Assembly (NCBI GenBank): GCA_036245525.1
Contig: BTPG01000005.1
Span: 177,744,577-177,808,576 of the forward strand
Direction: 5' to 3'
Length of the DNA: 64,000 bases
Source of the DNA: Semisulcospira habei
Taxonomy: Eukaryota; Mollusca; Gastropoda; Semisulcospiridae
Shown: one piece after another, positions 52,086 to 62,154 of the stretch
Layout of the letters: each line of letters opens with the position of its first letter
Position numbering within the stretch: the stretch's first letter is position 1
Notes under the pieces: generated by a model
Seen by the model: only the letters and a program-made list of their open reading frames with translations
Told to the model about the DNA's origin: nothing
Database searches by the model: none
Made by a program: the position numbers and the translations under genes

Positions 52086-52217
52086 GTTTTGTCCATCCAT
52101 GACTGTGTTTATGGTTTGTTTCTAGACAGCAGGGCTGTCACAAGGTCAGGTGACTTGAAACTGGTGAATGCACAGCATGGCATCGAGTTTCTGAAGACAG
52201 CAAGACCTGTCCGATAA
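52086..52217 (+). CDS. Exon-like segment in the 6.5-kb insertion
   Basis: Preceded by a strong acceptor (TATTTCTTTTTCAACAG|GT). The frame reads VLSIHDCVYGLFLDSRAVTR and SGDLKLVNAQHGIEFLKTAR, ending at a stop. No matching donor before the stop. Unidentified, possibly a decayed exon. Confidence 0.3.
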   Translation, partial: VLSIHDCVYGLFLDSRAVTRSGDLKLVNAQHGIEFLKTARPVR

Positions 52218-53084
52218 GTTGTCACCGACAGAGTTCTACTGTAATCTCCTGCTACTTTCAGGTAATTATCAGTTTGGTGGCATTTGATTTTGAAGTATGG
52301 TACACCCGTGCGCTTGCACAAAATCATTTTTGTTTGTAAAAGTGTTATCATAAAGTAGCTTATAGTGTCCTGGAAATATTGCTGTCACAACACTAAGTTA
52401 TGATTTACATATGACTGCTACCTCCACACTGTAAGTATATTTACAAGTTGACAGTAAACATTATTATCATGGTGCCATGGTGGTTTTTCTCCCAAGTCTT
52501 CATAACAGCTAGTGCTAGCTACCGGTCAGTTTGCCACTCTGTAATGCATGTATCTTTTTTCCAGTATGAAATAGATTTGTATATTATTACTGACTTGATC
52601 GCAGCCACTGAAACATCTGGATCATTACTTTGATGTGTGGCACAAAGGCAAGCGAATTGCATAAAAGGTTTGAGTTGAGCTGTGTGTTTACATGGAGGAT
52701 TATATCCTTGAGTGTATGCAGAACAAAAACACACGAAACTGTCCTGTCATCGAAATAACCTACTCAGTATAAACTGCTGCTGGTACATTTTCACTTTTGT
52801 GCTTTTTTTACTTTCAGGTTTTGCTTTATCTATTATATTGGCCATCTGTTTTCAGTTTCTTTGCTGCTGCCAAAGGCTAAACACCACTTGAAACAAGGGA
52901 TAAAGCCTGTTATCACCACACATTACGAGTGTCCTTGCCAGGCATGATCAAGGTATCATGTCTTATTTATGCACTTATTTTGACTTAGAGTTTAGATATG
53001 TTTCAGTCTCATCATTGAGTGTTTTGAGTGTTAGTCAAGGGGATGTATCTATGTGGCTGAAAATGAAATGGCCCCCCCCAAAAA

Positions 53085-53191
53085 ACTTTCATTGGCTACA
53101 AAGGGTACACAATGCGCAACAGGCTTACCATCCTTGACTTCAACCACCAAGTATGCAAGCAGTATACCAAGATTAGCAACAGGCATACCAG
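53085..53191 (+). CDS. Exon-like segment in the 6.5-kb insertion
   Basis: Reads TFIGYKGYTMRNRLTILDFN then HQVCKQYTKISNRHT, ending at a donor-like ACCAG|GTAGCA. The composition is strongly protein-like. A C-run just upstream obscures the acceptor. Family not identified. Confidence 0.35.
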
Positions 53192-53699
53192 GTAGCACAG
53201 CAGAAATATGCATAGTACATGTATGTTACACACTTGTGCAATTTCTGGTACAAGTGCAGTATTGTACATGTCATTTTCAGTATCATTACAGTACATGTAT
53301 TTGTAGAAATATACTATTTAGGATTGTGACACTGACCATGAAAACTAATTCTTTCTTATGGCAAGTCAGGTGCAGAATTCCTGTTCATGTGCACTGTTTA
53401 CAGTATGTAGTTATAACAAGGATGAAAAATGAAAGCAGACATGTATGCAATTTATGAAGAAGAATGTCCAAATGTATTGAAAACAAAAAATGTCCAACAT
53501 TTTGCTTTTACATTCAACTTTAATACTTTCTTGTATAGAGAGTACAAAGTGCACAATATGGAGTATATATTACATGCATGTGTCCATTTATTCATGTCCC
53601 AACTACTTGTACAAACAGATGTAAACAATCTCCATGACAGAAAGTAAATTTTAAAAGTTAATGAAAATGTTCTCTTCATTCTGTTTTTTCTCATCAAGG

Positions 53700-53840
53700 A
53701 ATGTGCTCCGTGGCCTTGTATCCCCAATGCCTCACTGATGAGAAGCTCTCCAGTTTGTTACATTACCTACGCAGTACAGATGACAAGATTGAGCGACGAG
53801 TGGATGTGGTTTTTTCAGCAGAAGTAAAGACTTGGAGGTT
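53700..53840 (+). pseudogene. Frameshifted exon-like segment in the 6.5-kb insertion
   Basis: After acceptor TTTTTTCTCATCAAG|G one frame reads ECAPWPCIPNA and the next frame continues LTDEKLSSLLHYLRSTDDKI. Together they suggest one exon broken by a frameshift. Family not identified. Confidence 0.3.
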
Positions 53841-54649
53841 GGTTTCACACACATACACAACCAGATAGTGCCCTCAGGTAGTTTAGATTGGGGCTTAGAA
53901 ACTGCCATCTGATTATGGCCACCTGACAAGAGCAACAGTGTTTGCTGTTGCCAAGCCCCATATGGCTCTCATGCCACAACTGAAAAAAATCTGTATGTAG
54001 AGTGTTGGTGATGTTTGATTGCTATTATAATGTGGGAATTTTATTTGCAAATGTGATGCTATAATTTTTGACGCTGCAAAATTTGACTTCGGTCTGCTTC
54101 TTACAAATATCTAGAAAAGTTGGTTCTTCTGTTAACTCGATCAGCTGGATCAAATTCAGTAGTTCTTGTTGTCCATTATTATTAGATGATTCCCACACAA
54201 ACAGTAGGCCGGATTGTCTTCACTGGTCACGCGCTGATAAGGTGTCGCCTCTACTCCCACATTCGATATGGTCACCAGGGGCTGCTCATCGGTTGAGTGC
54301 ATCTTTAGTCTCCCCCAGGGAAAAGTTGGTTATGTTGGCCTGAAAACATATTCATATAATATCATGTTACCAAGCAGCATTGCAAAGCTACAATGTCTTT
54401 TATTATTAGAACAAAACTGTATAAATCGTTTGACCATCACCGAGACAAAGAAATTGTTTGTAAAAGTTATTTTGCAAATCTGTCTTGTATGGAGTTTATT
54501 GATTACACTGGCTGTGATTGATTCATTACGGTTGGTTTCATGTTGAGTAGATTATACTGGCTGATACCCGGTAGCCAAGTAAACTCATCTAGAACAGTGT
54601 TTGCAGTACATCTTCACATGTACTAACTGACCTTTGTTCTTGTCTTGCA

Positions 54650-54720
54650 GCTGCCTGCTGAGAGCAAGTTGGGGCACACTGCACTGCATCAGGCTGTTTG
54701 CTGTTCCAAAGTTTCTGTGT
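54650..54720 (+). CDS. Exon-like segment after a strong acceptor
   Basis: CTTTGTTCTTGTCTTGCAG|CTG is an excellent acceptor. The frame reads LPAESKLGHTALHQAVCCSK before a stop. Remnant exon at best. Confidence 0.25.
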
Positions 54721-54924
54721 GACATTGCTGCTAAGGCCCCTGCAGTTTGGTGACATGTTTGACACTGGCCAGTCTGTTGTCTCTTCACTGGTTGGACCTG
54801 TCCATGAAGGCTGTCTGTCTGCTGTGGAATCATGGCAATATTAGCATTTTGGTGGATAGCAAAATTTAGCATATGATGATAGAACTATATTGCCATATGT
54901 AACATTACATTAGGAAATCGTTGC

Positions 54925-55038
<114 letters not shown>

Positions 55039-55300
55039 TGCATGTGTACCCGCCCCCTCCAGCCCCCCCCCCCCTCTCCCTCACTTACCAAAACACAGTG
55101 ACCAAGTTTGAATGACAGCATCATAAGCAAAATATACCATGCATATAATTCAATGACATCACTGAAATTGTTTCTTTATAATTAAAATGGTTGTCTCTGT
55201 TCTGTTTGTGTTTTTGCCTCATGTATTATTACAGTTATATATGGTGCAGGAAGTAAAAGTGCACATGTATGTTGTTCTGTAGAGAAGAACCCTATGAGGA

Positions 55301-55395
55301 AAGAACGTCGCTTAGAAATGACAGTTACAACACAATTTATTACTAGATAATATGAATAAAATTGTGTTGTAGCTGTCTTTTCTAAGCGTCTTTCT
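55301..55395. mobile_element. Foldback element family H
   Basis: GAACGTCGCTTAGAAATGAC...ACAACACAATT pairs with AATTGTGTTGTAGCTGTCTT...CTAAGCGTC around a 25-bp AT loop. The outer flanks match the copy at 16.86 kb. Confidence 0.6.
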
Positions 55396-55599
55396 TTTTT
55401 TCGTTGAGTTCGTCTCTGCATTACACACGCTTCGCAGTCACCATTTTGATCTGGACTATGTGGTTCTGTAGGGTACATAGACTACTTGGTCTTGTTGAGG
55501 ATAGACATACTCATTTCATAAAAAAAATCAGCTGTATTTTTAGGAATTATGACAATCATGGTAATTGTGTTTTATTTATGTATACACTTATTGATGTAA

Positions 55600-55754
55600 A
55601 CCTGCCTGTCTCGGATTGGCCTCCACAGCCACGAAAATGCCTGCAGACGACGTGGGCAAGCCCTATAGAATCTTCGTTCGTGAAGTCAAGCCAAGAGACA
55701 CTTATTGATGTACTTGACGATTTTGGTAAACTCATAAGAGAAGCCTCACAATGA
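55600..55754 (+). CDS. Possible terminal exon in the 6.5-kb insertion
   Basis: Reads SDWPPQPRKCLQTTWASPIE, then SSFVKSSQETLIDVLDDFGK and LIREASQ with stop. The frame is open further upstream but less protein-like there. Unidentified. Confidence 0.3.
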
Positions 55755-56394
55755 AAGGCATTTTTAACAGTTTCACTCAGTACAGATATAAACAAATAAG
55801 CCATACGTTGAAGTGTATTTGAAAACAATGTTTTTGTCACAAAATGAAGATCAAGTGAGATATACCTCTTGCTGTTGTGAACTGATATATTTCCTTGATA
55901 TTTATTTTTGCGGGTTGAGTCATTTCAGTTTTCTGATAGAGAACATTGCTATATGGAGTAATCAGAAATAAATCCCACATGGTTTGCTGTCAGTGCAAAC
56001 ATAGATAAACTATGAATGAAATATATTGTGGTTAGAATACCAATTACATAATATATATATATCTGTTTCCTAACATTTATTTCATATCTCATAACCATAG
56101 CACGAGGTGAAAGAAACCTAATGCTCCAGCCGAAGGGGTGCATGCCTGCATGATGCCAGCTTGCTTTCATCTGCTTCCTAAAGTCAATCGGGCAGGGGGG
56201 GGGGGGGGGGGGGGGGAAGAATTCGCACAACCCCCCAAAAATGGAAAAATTAGTAACATTTAAATTAATTTGGGTCGAGGGCATAAACAGACATAATTAT
56301 ATGGTCTTGTCAAAAAAATGTATACATTATTGGTATGGCGAAGGCCGGAACCATCTGCTGCGGCCCTGTATCTAATTATTTTGAAACTTGCCTC

Positions 56395-56570
56395 TCGTTT
56401 GCTCGTGCACCCTTTAGCTTGTAGTTGGTGTATCGGTGTTTGCTGTCAGGCACCTGCATGAGGTATGCATTGGGCAGGGTGCATTGCGTGTGCATAGACA
56501 GCAGTTGGTCTGGGGAGAAAATATTATCACTGAACTCATCAAGTTTGCAGACGGTAATTATCTTTTGTGA
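56395..56570 (-). CDS. Exon-like segment on the minus strand of the 6.5-kb insertion
   Basis: After acceptor TTTTTTTGTATCACAAAAG| it reads IITVCKLDEFSDNIFSPDQL, then LSMHTQCTLPNAYLMQVPDS and KHRYTNYKLKGARANER, where a GC-type donor (GAGAG|GCAAGT) is possible. It is the most protein-like frame in this region. Family not recognised. Confidence 0.35.
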
Positions 56571-56814
56571 TACAAAAAAACAAAAAACAAGATGAGAAGT
56601 TAACGACAAAGCAAAATATTACCTAGTGCTTAGATTCTTATAATGGAATCAAATTTTATGTCCGTGTAACACACACGAACAGGCACAATCACATCAATGG
56701 GTGACCGTCTTCACTCCTAGAAGCTGATTCAGCTTTTCAAAATCCCGAAAAGCTGAATTTCAGCTGTTTGGTTCAGACAGAACAGGCCTTCAGCCAGCCT
56801 GTTCCAAATGCAAA

Positions 56815-56876
56815 CGTCATACATTCTCATGAGCCCCTGCATCCGCAGGAGCTCATGGGAATGTATATCGCTTGCT
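56815..56876. mobile_element. Family B-like foldback core
   Basis: CATACATTCTCATGAGCCCC pairs with GAGCTCATGGGAATGTATAT around TGCATCCGCA. Confidence 0.5.
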
Positions 56877-57164
56877 GGCCATGGATTTATGGGGCATATT
56901 TATGTCCCGTTTACATTCATTTCATATTCTCGCACTGTCACCCATGCACATCACATTGTTGCATGATGACCTGTAAATTATCTCCCAGGCTTTTGTGAAA
57001 AATAAAATCGTTTTGAGGTGGGCGTTTGCGCGTTGCTTAGCACGGGAGTGCTGTCCCTTACACAAACATTATCTAGTAGCTTCCCTTCGTAAAAATGGCG
57101 ACTACCATAAAGACTTGTTGTTTGCAAACGCTTTCGAGGAAACCTTGTTTTGGATAAATGCGAG

Positions 57165-58745
57165 GACATTAAGCAAACCTCTGGAGCGACATGTACACAA
57201 ACATTTGTCTCAGTATTTAGAGACAAATAATATGCTTCATCCCTTCCAGTCTGGGTTTCGTCCGAAGTATTCCTGTCATACAGCGCTAAGTAGACTTGCA
57301 GATAAGTGGTTATCTAACGTACACAATTCGCAATTGACGGGTGTTATTTACCTTGACTTTAAGAAGGCGTTTGACCTGGTTAACCACGACACTCTGATAA
57401 GCAAAACTTAGTCATTATTTAAAAAAAAACGTCTCAGCAGTTTCCTTCTTTAGTTCATATCTAAAGGGAAGAAAGCAAAAGGTTGTAGTTAATGGATCAC
57501 ACTCTGAAGTGAAGGAGGTTAAGTTTGGAGTACCTCAAGGGTCAGTGTTAGGCCCTCTTCTATTTTGTTTATACATCAACGATCTGCCTCTTCACCTAAC
57601 GTCAGAATCTGTCGAATGTGACTTGTTTGCTGACGATACGTCAATCCACACGGCAAATAAAAACCTTAATGTGGTTGCAGATGACTTACAACAGAGCCTT
57701 GATGAGGTGTCCGCCTGGTGTGAACGTAACTCAATGAGTATCTATCCAGCAAAAACCAAGTCAATGGTAATTGCGACACGCCAAAAACACCAATTAAGCC
57801 CCCTTTCACTTGATTTGTCCTTTGAAGGCAATTCTATTGAGCAAGTGTCTGAACACCGCCTCCTTGGAATTATCATAGATGATCAGCTCAAATGGCAGGC
57901 ACACACACATAAAGTGTGTAAAACTGTTTCAAGAAACATTTTCATGCTGTCCAAACTGAAGCACTTCACTGACTTTGAAACCAGAAAATTATTTTATTAT
58001 GCACATATTCAGTCCCACATTAATTACGCTTCGACGGTGTGGGATGGCTGCAGAGATGTACATTTAAAAAGACTGAACTCCTTACACAGAAGAGCAGCGA
58101 AATTAATTTTACCTGATCCTACTTTGACAACGGATGATAAGATTTACAAAGCGGGACTTCTTTCTCTCAAAAAGCAGTTTGCATTCAACAAAGGTGTTCT
58201 CCTTTTTAAGATTCGGAATGACAACACTCCGGAATATCTAACCCAGCTGCTAGTCCGGTCACAGTCCCGCTATGGCGATACAAAAAGCCTATATGTAGTA
58301 CCCAAAACCAGAATAGACTTATTTAAAACCAGTCTAGCATTCTCGGGGGCGACTTTGTGGAATTCGCTTCCATCCCACACGAAGACCACTCCAGCGGTAT
58401 CATGTTTCAAGAAAAGTCTTTTTGAACATTTATCTTCGCAGCCATAACTATCTTCAAGCTTTGCTTTCTATACGTAGATATCATTGTTAGTTATGTACCC
58501 ATTCTACTGCTGTGTATGTATAGTGCTGCTGTGTTGTTGCTTTTTTTTTTCCCCCCTTCCCTTTACCATTGCTCCCCCTCCCCCAACACACCGTAGGCGT
58601 TCGTCCTATACATGTATTAATGTAATGTAATTGTTGTGTTGTAGATGTAGCAACGGCAGATTTGAAAAATGGCATTGCCTCTGGCATTGTTAATATCTTT
58701 ACCGTTGTAAAATAAAGATTCATTGATTCATTGATTCATTGATTC
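57165..58745 (+). pseudogene. CR1/L2-like LINE ORF2, second half, with 3' tail
   Basis: Starts LSKPLERHVHKHLSQYLE, then FQSGFRPKYSCHTALSRLAD and GVIYLDFKKAFDLVNHDTLI. A frame break at 57411-57508 follows, then KFGVPQGSVLGPLLFCLYIN and CDLFADDTSIH (catalytic Asp pair), the thumb region and SCFKKSLFEHLSSQP with stop at 58447. The 3' UTR ends AATAAAGATTCATTG with the ATTCATTG unit repeated. It continues the half at 49.6-50.6 kb. Confidence 0.85.
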
Positions 58746-59005
58746 ATTGATTCATTCTCTCCACTATAATAATTGAAATGTTGTCCTCTATTTTTCTTTT
58801 TTTTTAATGTATTCATATATGCATTGATATATATTGATTTGCTTACCTATATTGTACTTAAAATCTGCATACCACCGCCATGCAAATTTTGCAAATAGTA
58901 TAACTGAGTGTCCAGATCATCCTATAAGCCTGTGGTTTGTTTTGATCTGATGATATGTGATGTATATTCTTTTATGTACTTTGCAAAGTAATAAACTATT
59001 TAAAC
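58746..59005 (+). repeat. Right part of the outer LINE fragment (3' UTR)
   Basis: AT-rich, ends GCAAAGTAATAAACTATTTA AAC directly at the second target duplication. A similar end (ATGTAATAAACTATATAAAC) occurs at 45989-46008, which supports a repeat-element terminus. Confidence 0.5.
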
Positions 59006-59018
59006 CAACATCCCCAGG
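59006..59018. repeat. Right copy of 13-bp target duplication
   Basis: CAACATCCCCAGG, identical to 49213-49225. Confidence 0.9.
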
Positions 59019-59280
59019 GCAGTTGTCAACGGCCTGATGCACTTTATGCGCCGACGCTGCCAAGCCGTCATCAACGCCAATAGGGGTCACATGCCATATT
59101 GACTTTGTGCTGTGCCATGCTTGCTCCAAATACAAAATAAACTTCCACCCTGGTGTCCTTGATTTCATTCCTAAAATGTCGATAGCATCCGTTTTATGGT
59201 TTGTCCGAAATCGACTTTCCATTGTTGGATTAAATGTTATTTGAAGGGGTTACTTCGCGTTTCTTTTGTTGATCAGTATA
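59019..59280 (+). mobile_element. Tc1-like transposon, right part
   Basis: Continues the transposase (AVVNGLMHFMRRRCQAVINA, stop at 59100-59102). The right terminal repeat ends TTTCTTTTGTTGATCAGTATA at 59280, the inverted match of the left end at 47912. Confidence 0.9.
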
Positions 59281-59311
59281 TTTGACGTCCAACCGGATGC
59301 AGACTAGGTCA

Positions 59312-59405
59312 GCAAGAGGCATAAATTCTCATGAGCCCCCGCAGTCACGGGTGCTCATGTGAATCTATGCCTCTTGCAGAAGAAATGTTCCGGGTAAAGG
59401 ATTAA
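59312..59405. mobile_element. Foldback MITE family B
   Basis: Hairpin AAGAGGCATAAATTCTCATG / CTCATGTGAATCTATGCCTC. Right end GGGTAAAGGATTAA. The left end, near the Tc1 terminus, is unclear. Confidence 0.65.
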
Positions 59406-59918
59406 CCATGCCGCTGTCGCAACTTTGCAAGTGTTACTCAACAAAACAAACAGGATTGTGTAAACTGGCTTTGCTCTTGTACGTCGTCACGGCCTTGAGT
59501 TATGGTCTTTGGTCACTGACCCGTGTGACGTCACACCATCTGCCCATGCCGACAGGCAACGGCCACATGCAATTGATCAAGATTCCTCAGTTACTTTAAG
59601 ACTACGATGAACTCCGGATATTACGATATGCAGTGGGGCTCGCAATATTAGGAATTGTCGGAGAGGCAAAAAGCAACCAGTGCCATTTTGGGCACGTCGC
59701 CTTCATTATCCTTCAAATCAATGTTGTCAAAGCAAAGTTGGCTTTGAGCAGAAGTATTTACATATTATTTCCAACCTCCAAATCAGCAAAGTGGGTCCTA
59801 CTAACACACTCCACCTTCGTGTCGGGTCACAGATACACGGAATATTTATTTTATATAAGGACGTTTATTTGTTTGTTTGTTTGTTTGTTTGTTTGTTTGG
59901 TTGGTTGGTTGGTTGGTT
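59406..59918. other. Non-coding stretch; TTTG and GGTT repeats at its end
   Basis: A TTTG run at about 59868-59899 and a GGTT run to 59918 precede the next segment. Open frames here overlap on both strands and are not convincing. Confidence 0.4.
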
Positions 59919-60325
59919 CTCACAAACCAGATAGGTGAGGCTAGCGCTGGCAGAATTGTCAGTACTCAAACCAAGGGGAATCACAGCGCTGGACAGACAA
60001 CAGTTAGATCCCCTGCCCCCGCCTATCAGGCACCCAATCGCCAGCCCACAGAGAAATACGCAGGTATAGAATAAGACAATCATTTCCATTCCTAATAAGA
60101 ATGGATCAGGTCTCTTATATAACCCATGTCTTTCTCCGGAACTTAGGAAGTAGGCAGGAGAAACATACATACACAAACATGAAGGTGCGCTACTATATGT
60201 GGTCGGGTAAATACCCTGATTTCCCACAGTAGATGCACAGAACATTACACAACAATGTAACGATACAAATTTTGCCTCGAGTTATACATGATACTCACAA
60301 ACCAGATAGGTGAGGCTAGCGCTGG
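59919..60325. repeat. Pair of 32-bp direct repeats
   Basis: CTCACAAACCAGATAGGTGA and the following 12 bases occur at 59919-59950 and again, identically, at 60294-60325. GGTT simple sequence lies just before the first copy and just after the second. Confidence 0.9.
59931..60063 (+). CDS. Candidate exon of an unidentified gene
   Basis: A 133-nt open segment between acceptor CTCACAAACCAG|AT and donor ATACGCAG|GTATAG. It reads IGEASAGRIVSTQTKGNHSA, then GQTTVRSPAPAYQAPNRQPT and EKYAG. The Ser/Pro/Gln-rich composition is protein-like and GC content is higher than in the flanks. The acceptor and first 20 nt of the exon are duplicated at 60294. No partner exon or family recognised. Confidence 0.4.
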
Positions 60326-60450
60326 TTGGTTGGTTGGTTGGTTGGTTGGTTGGCTGGCTGGTTGGTTGCGGTTGGTTGGTTGGATGATTGTGGGTGGGTG
60401 TGTGGATGGGTGGGTTGGTGGTTAGTTGGTTGGTTGGTTGGTTAGCTGAA
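60326..60450. repeat. GGTT-rich simple repeat
   Basis: Degenerate TTGG units with GGATGGGTGGG variants. Confidence 0.9.
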
Positions 60451-60770
60451 TAGTTGGTTAGATGGTGGTTTTGCTGGTTTATTGGTTTGTTCATTACGCA
60501 GATTTTGTGCTGTTTTTGCTGTCGCCGATGTTTTGCTGAATTACTTTTAAACAGGTGCATTATTTTGTTTTAATATAATTTACCGGCAAATGCCTGTTAT
60601 TTGCTATTGGAAATCCGGAACCAGGCGACGCAGAAGAGTGGGTGCTTGAGACACCATCACATATTTTACTGCTCTGGAATGATTGTAGCTGCGATGGAGT
60701 ATGTGTTGGTATGGCAGGCCGCAATCAGAGAAAATGCGTTGTTGGCAATATGTGACTATTTACAGACGTT
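60451..60770. other. Non-coding stretch
   Basis: No supported feature. GCGATGGAGTATG-type short frames are chance-sized. Confidence 0.3.
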
Positions 60771-60828
60771 GTCAATTTATTCGAGACAGGCCGCGTATCC
60801 GTATGCGGCACGTCTCGAATGAATTGAC
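60771..60828. mobile_element. Foldback MITE related to family E
   Basis: GTCAATTTATTCGAGACAGG pairs with CACGTCTCGAATGAATTGAC around GCGTATCCGTATGCGG. The TTAA ends have become TCAA / TTGA. Confidence 0.6.
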
Positions 60829-61197
60829 CTTTTCAGTCCCATTATCACATACCTATGCTGATTTGTATAATTTGCTATAAATCACTAGATAGCATGAAAA
60901 ACGCGTTTATTGACCGCAGTCTGTGCATGACATCATACTTAACATTCAGAGGTAAAGACCCGTAATTTAGGGTCGTCTGCTGACCATTAAATTAATTAAT
61001 CTAAATTTGTTACTACCCTTGACATTCGAGTTGGTGCAAGAAGCAAAACGGACCCAATCGGACAAAATAATTGAAATACATTAGTTTGGTATTGATAAGT
61101 TCACTAAAAATATTAACATGTGCAACTAAAAGTGAAAACCTGACGTGACCACGTGAGTTTACTCTGTGTGCGTGTGTATGTATGTATGTATGTGTGC

Positions 61198-61255
<58 letters not shown>

Positions 61256-61301
61256 CGCGCGTGCGTGCTTTTGTGTGTGTGTGCGTGCGTGCTTGTGTGT
61301 G

Positions 61302-61348
<47 letters not shown>

Positions 61349-61360
61349 GTGTGTGTGTGT
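61198..61360. repeat. GT microsatellite with GC interruptions
   Basis: About 75 TG units broken by GCGTGCGCGCGTGCG. A GTT run follows at 61452-61486. Confidence 0.95.
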
Positions 61361-61564
61361 ATTTACTGTGTAAATGAAAGCGCACGTGAGCGTGAGCGTG
61401 CTTGTAGGGTTCAGCACGCGGCGGCGCTTTGAGCAGATCTATACGTAAAGCGTTGCTGTTGTTGTTGCTGTTGTTGTTGTTGTTGTTATCATTATTAATA
61501 TCATCATAATCACCATCATTATTATTAGTATTATCAGTTCCTCACTTCAATACAACCATTGTCT

Positions 61565-61781
61565 TTAACTCATTCTACCCCAGACGCCGCACCACAGCAA
61601 GATAAGGATCGACCATGATAGTTCAAGGGTGATGCCAGAATAGCTTGGCGCCTATGGGCGCCGAGCTATTCTGGCATCACCCTTGAACTATCATCGTCGA
61701 TCTGTGTTCTGCACTGCAATGCAGTCTTCAGAGGGCAACGGCAACATTTGTGGATTTCGGTCTTGGGGTAGAATGAGTTAA
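61565..61781. mobile_element. Foldback MITE family A (AGAATAG subfamily)
   Basis: TTAACTCATTCTACCCC at the left and GGGGTAGAATGAGTTAA at the right: the outer 17 bp are perfect inverted repeats including TTAA. Core arms AGAATAGCTTGGCGCC / GGCGCCGAGCTATTCT. Confidence 0.85.
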
Positions 61782-62107
61782 TGAGCATCATTTTGAGCGT
61801 GTACAAATTCGTAGGCGCGGGCGATAAACACACAAGAGAAAACTTGCAAATAAAACGCGCCCAGCAGACCCTGTAAGTACACGCACCTGTACAGGGCATG
61901 TCAATTGCAATCATGACCAACACTGCGACACTGTGTCAGAGCTAGCGGTAAGAACCCCAAACAGAAGCCATACATTGAACAGGGAATACGGTATAGCTTG
62001 GGGGCCCGAACAAGTTTGTATATCCAGTCGTTTTTAATCCAGAGCCATGTGTCTAATATTTTATCTGAATAGTGTTGATCGCCATCCTTGGAAGTTGGGA
62101 TCAGAAC

Positions 62108-62150
62108 GATTGATTGACTATGTAATCTCAAGGGCAGTGCCGGATTAGCT
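62108..62150. mobile_element. Family A arm fragment
   Basis: GATTGACTATGTAATCTCAA GGGCAGTGCCGGATTAGCTTG is half of a family A hairpin. LINE sequence begins immediately after it, so a LINE probably inserted into the hairpin. Confidence 0.55.
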
Positions 62151-62154
62151 TGTG

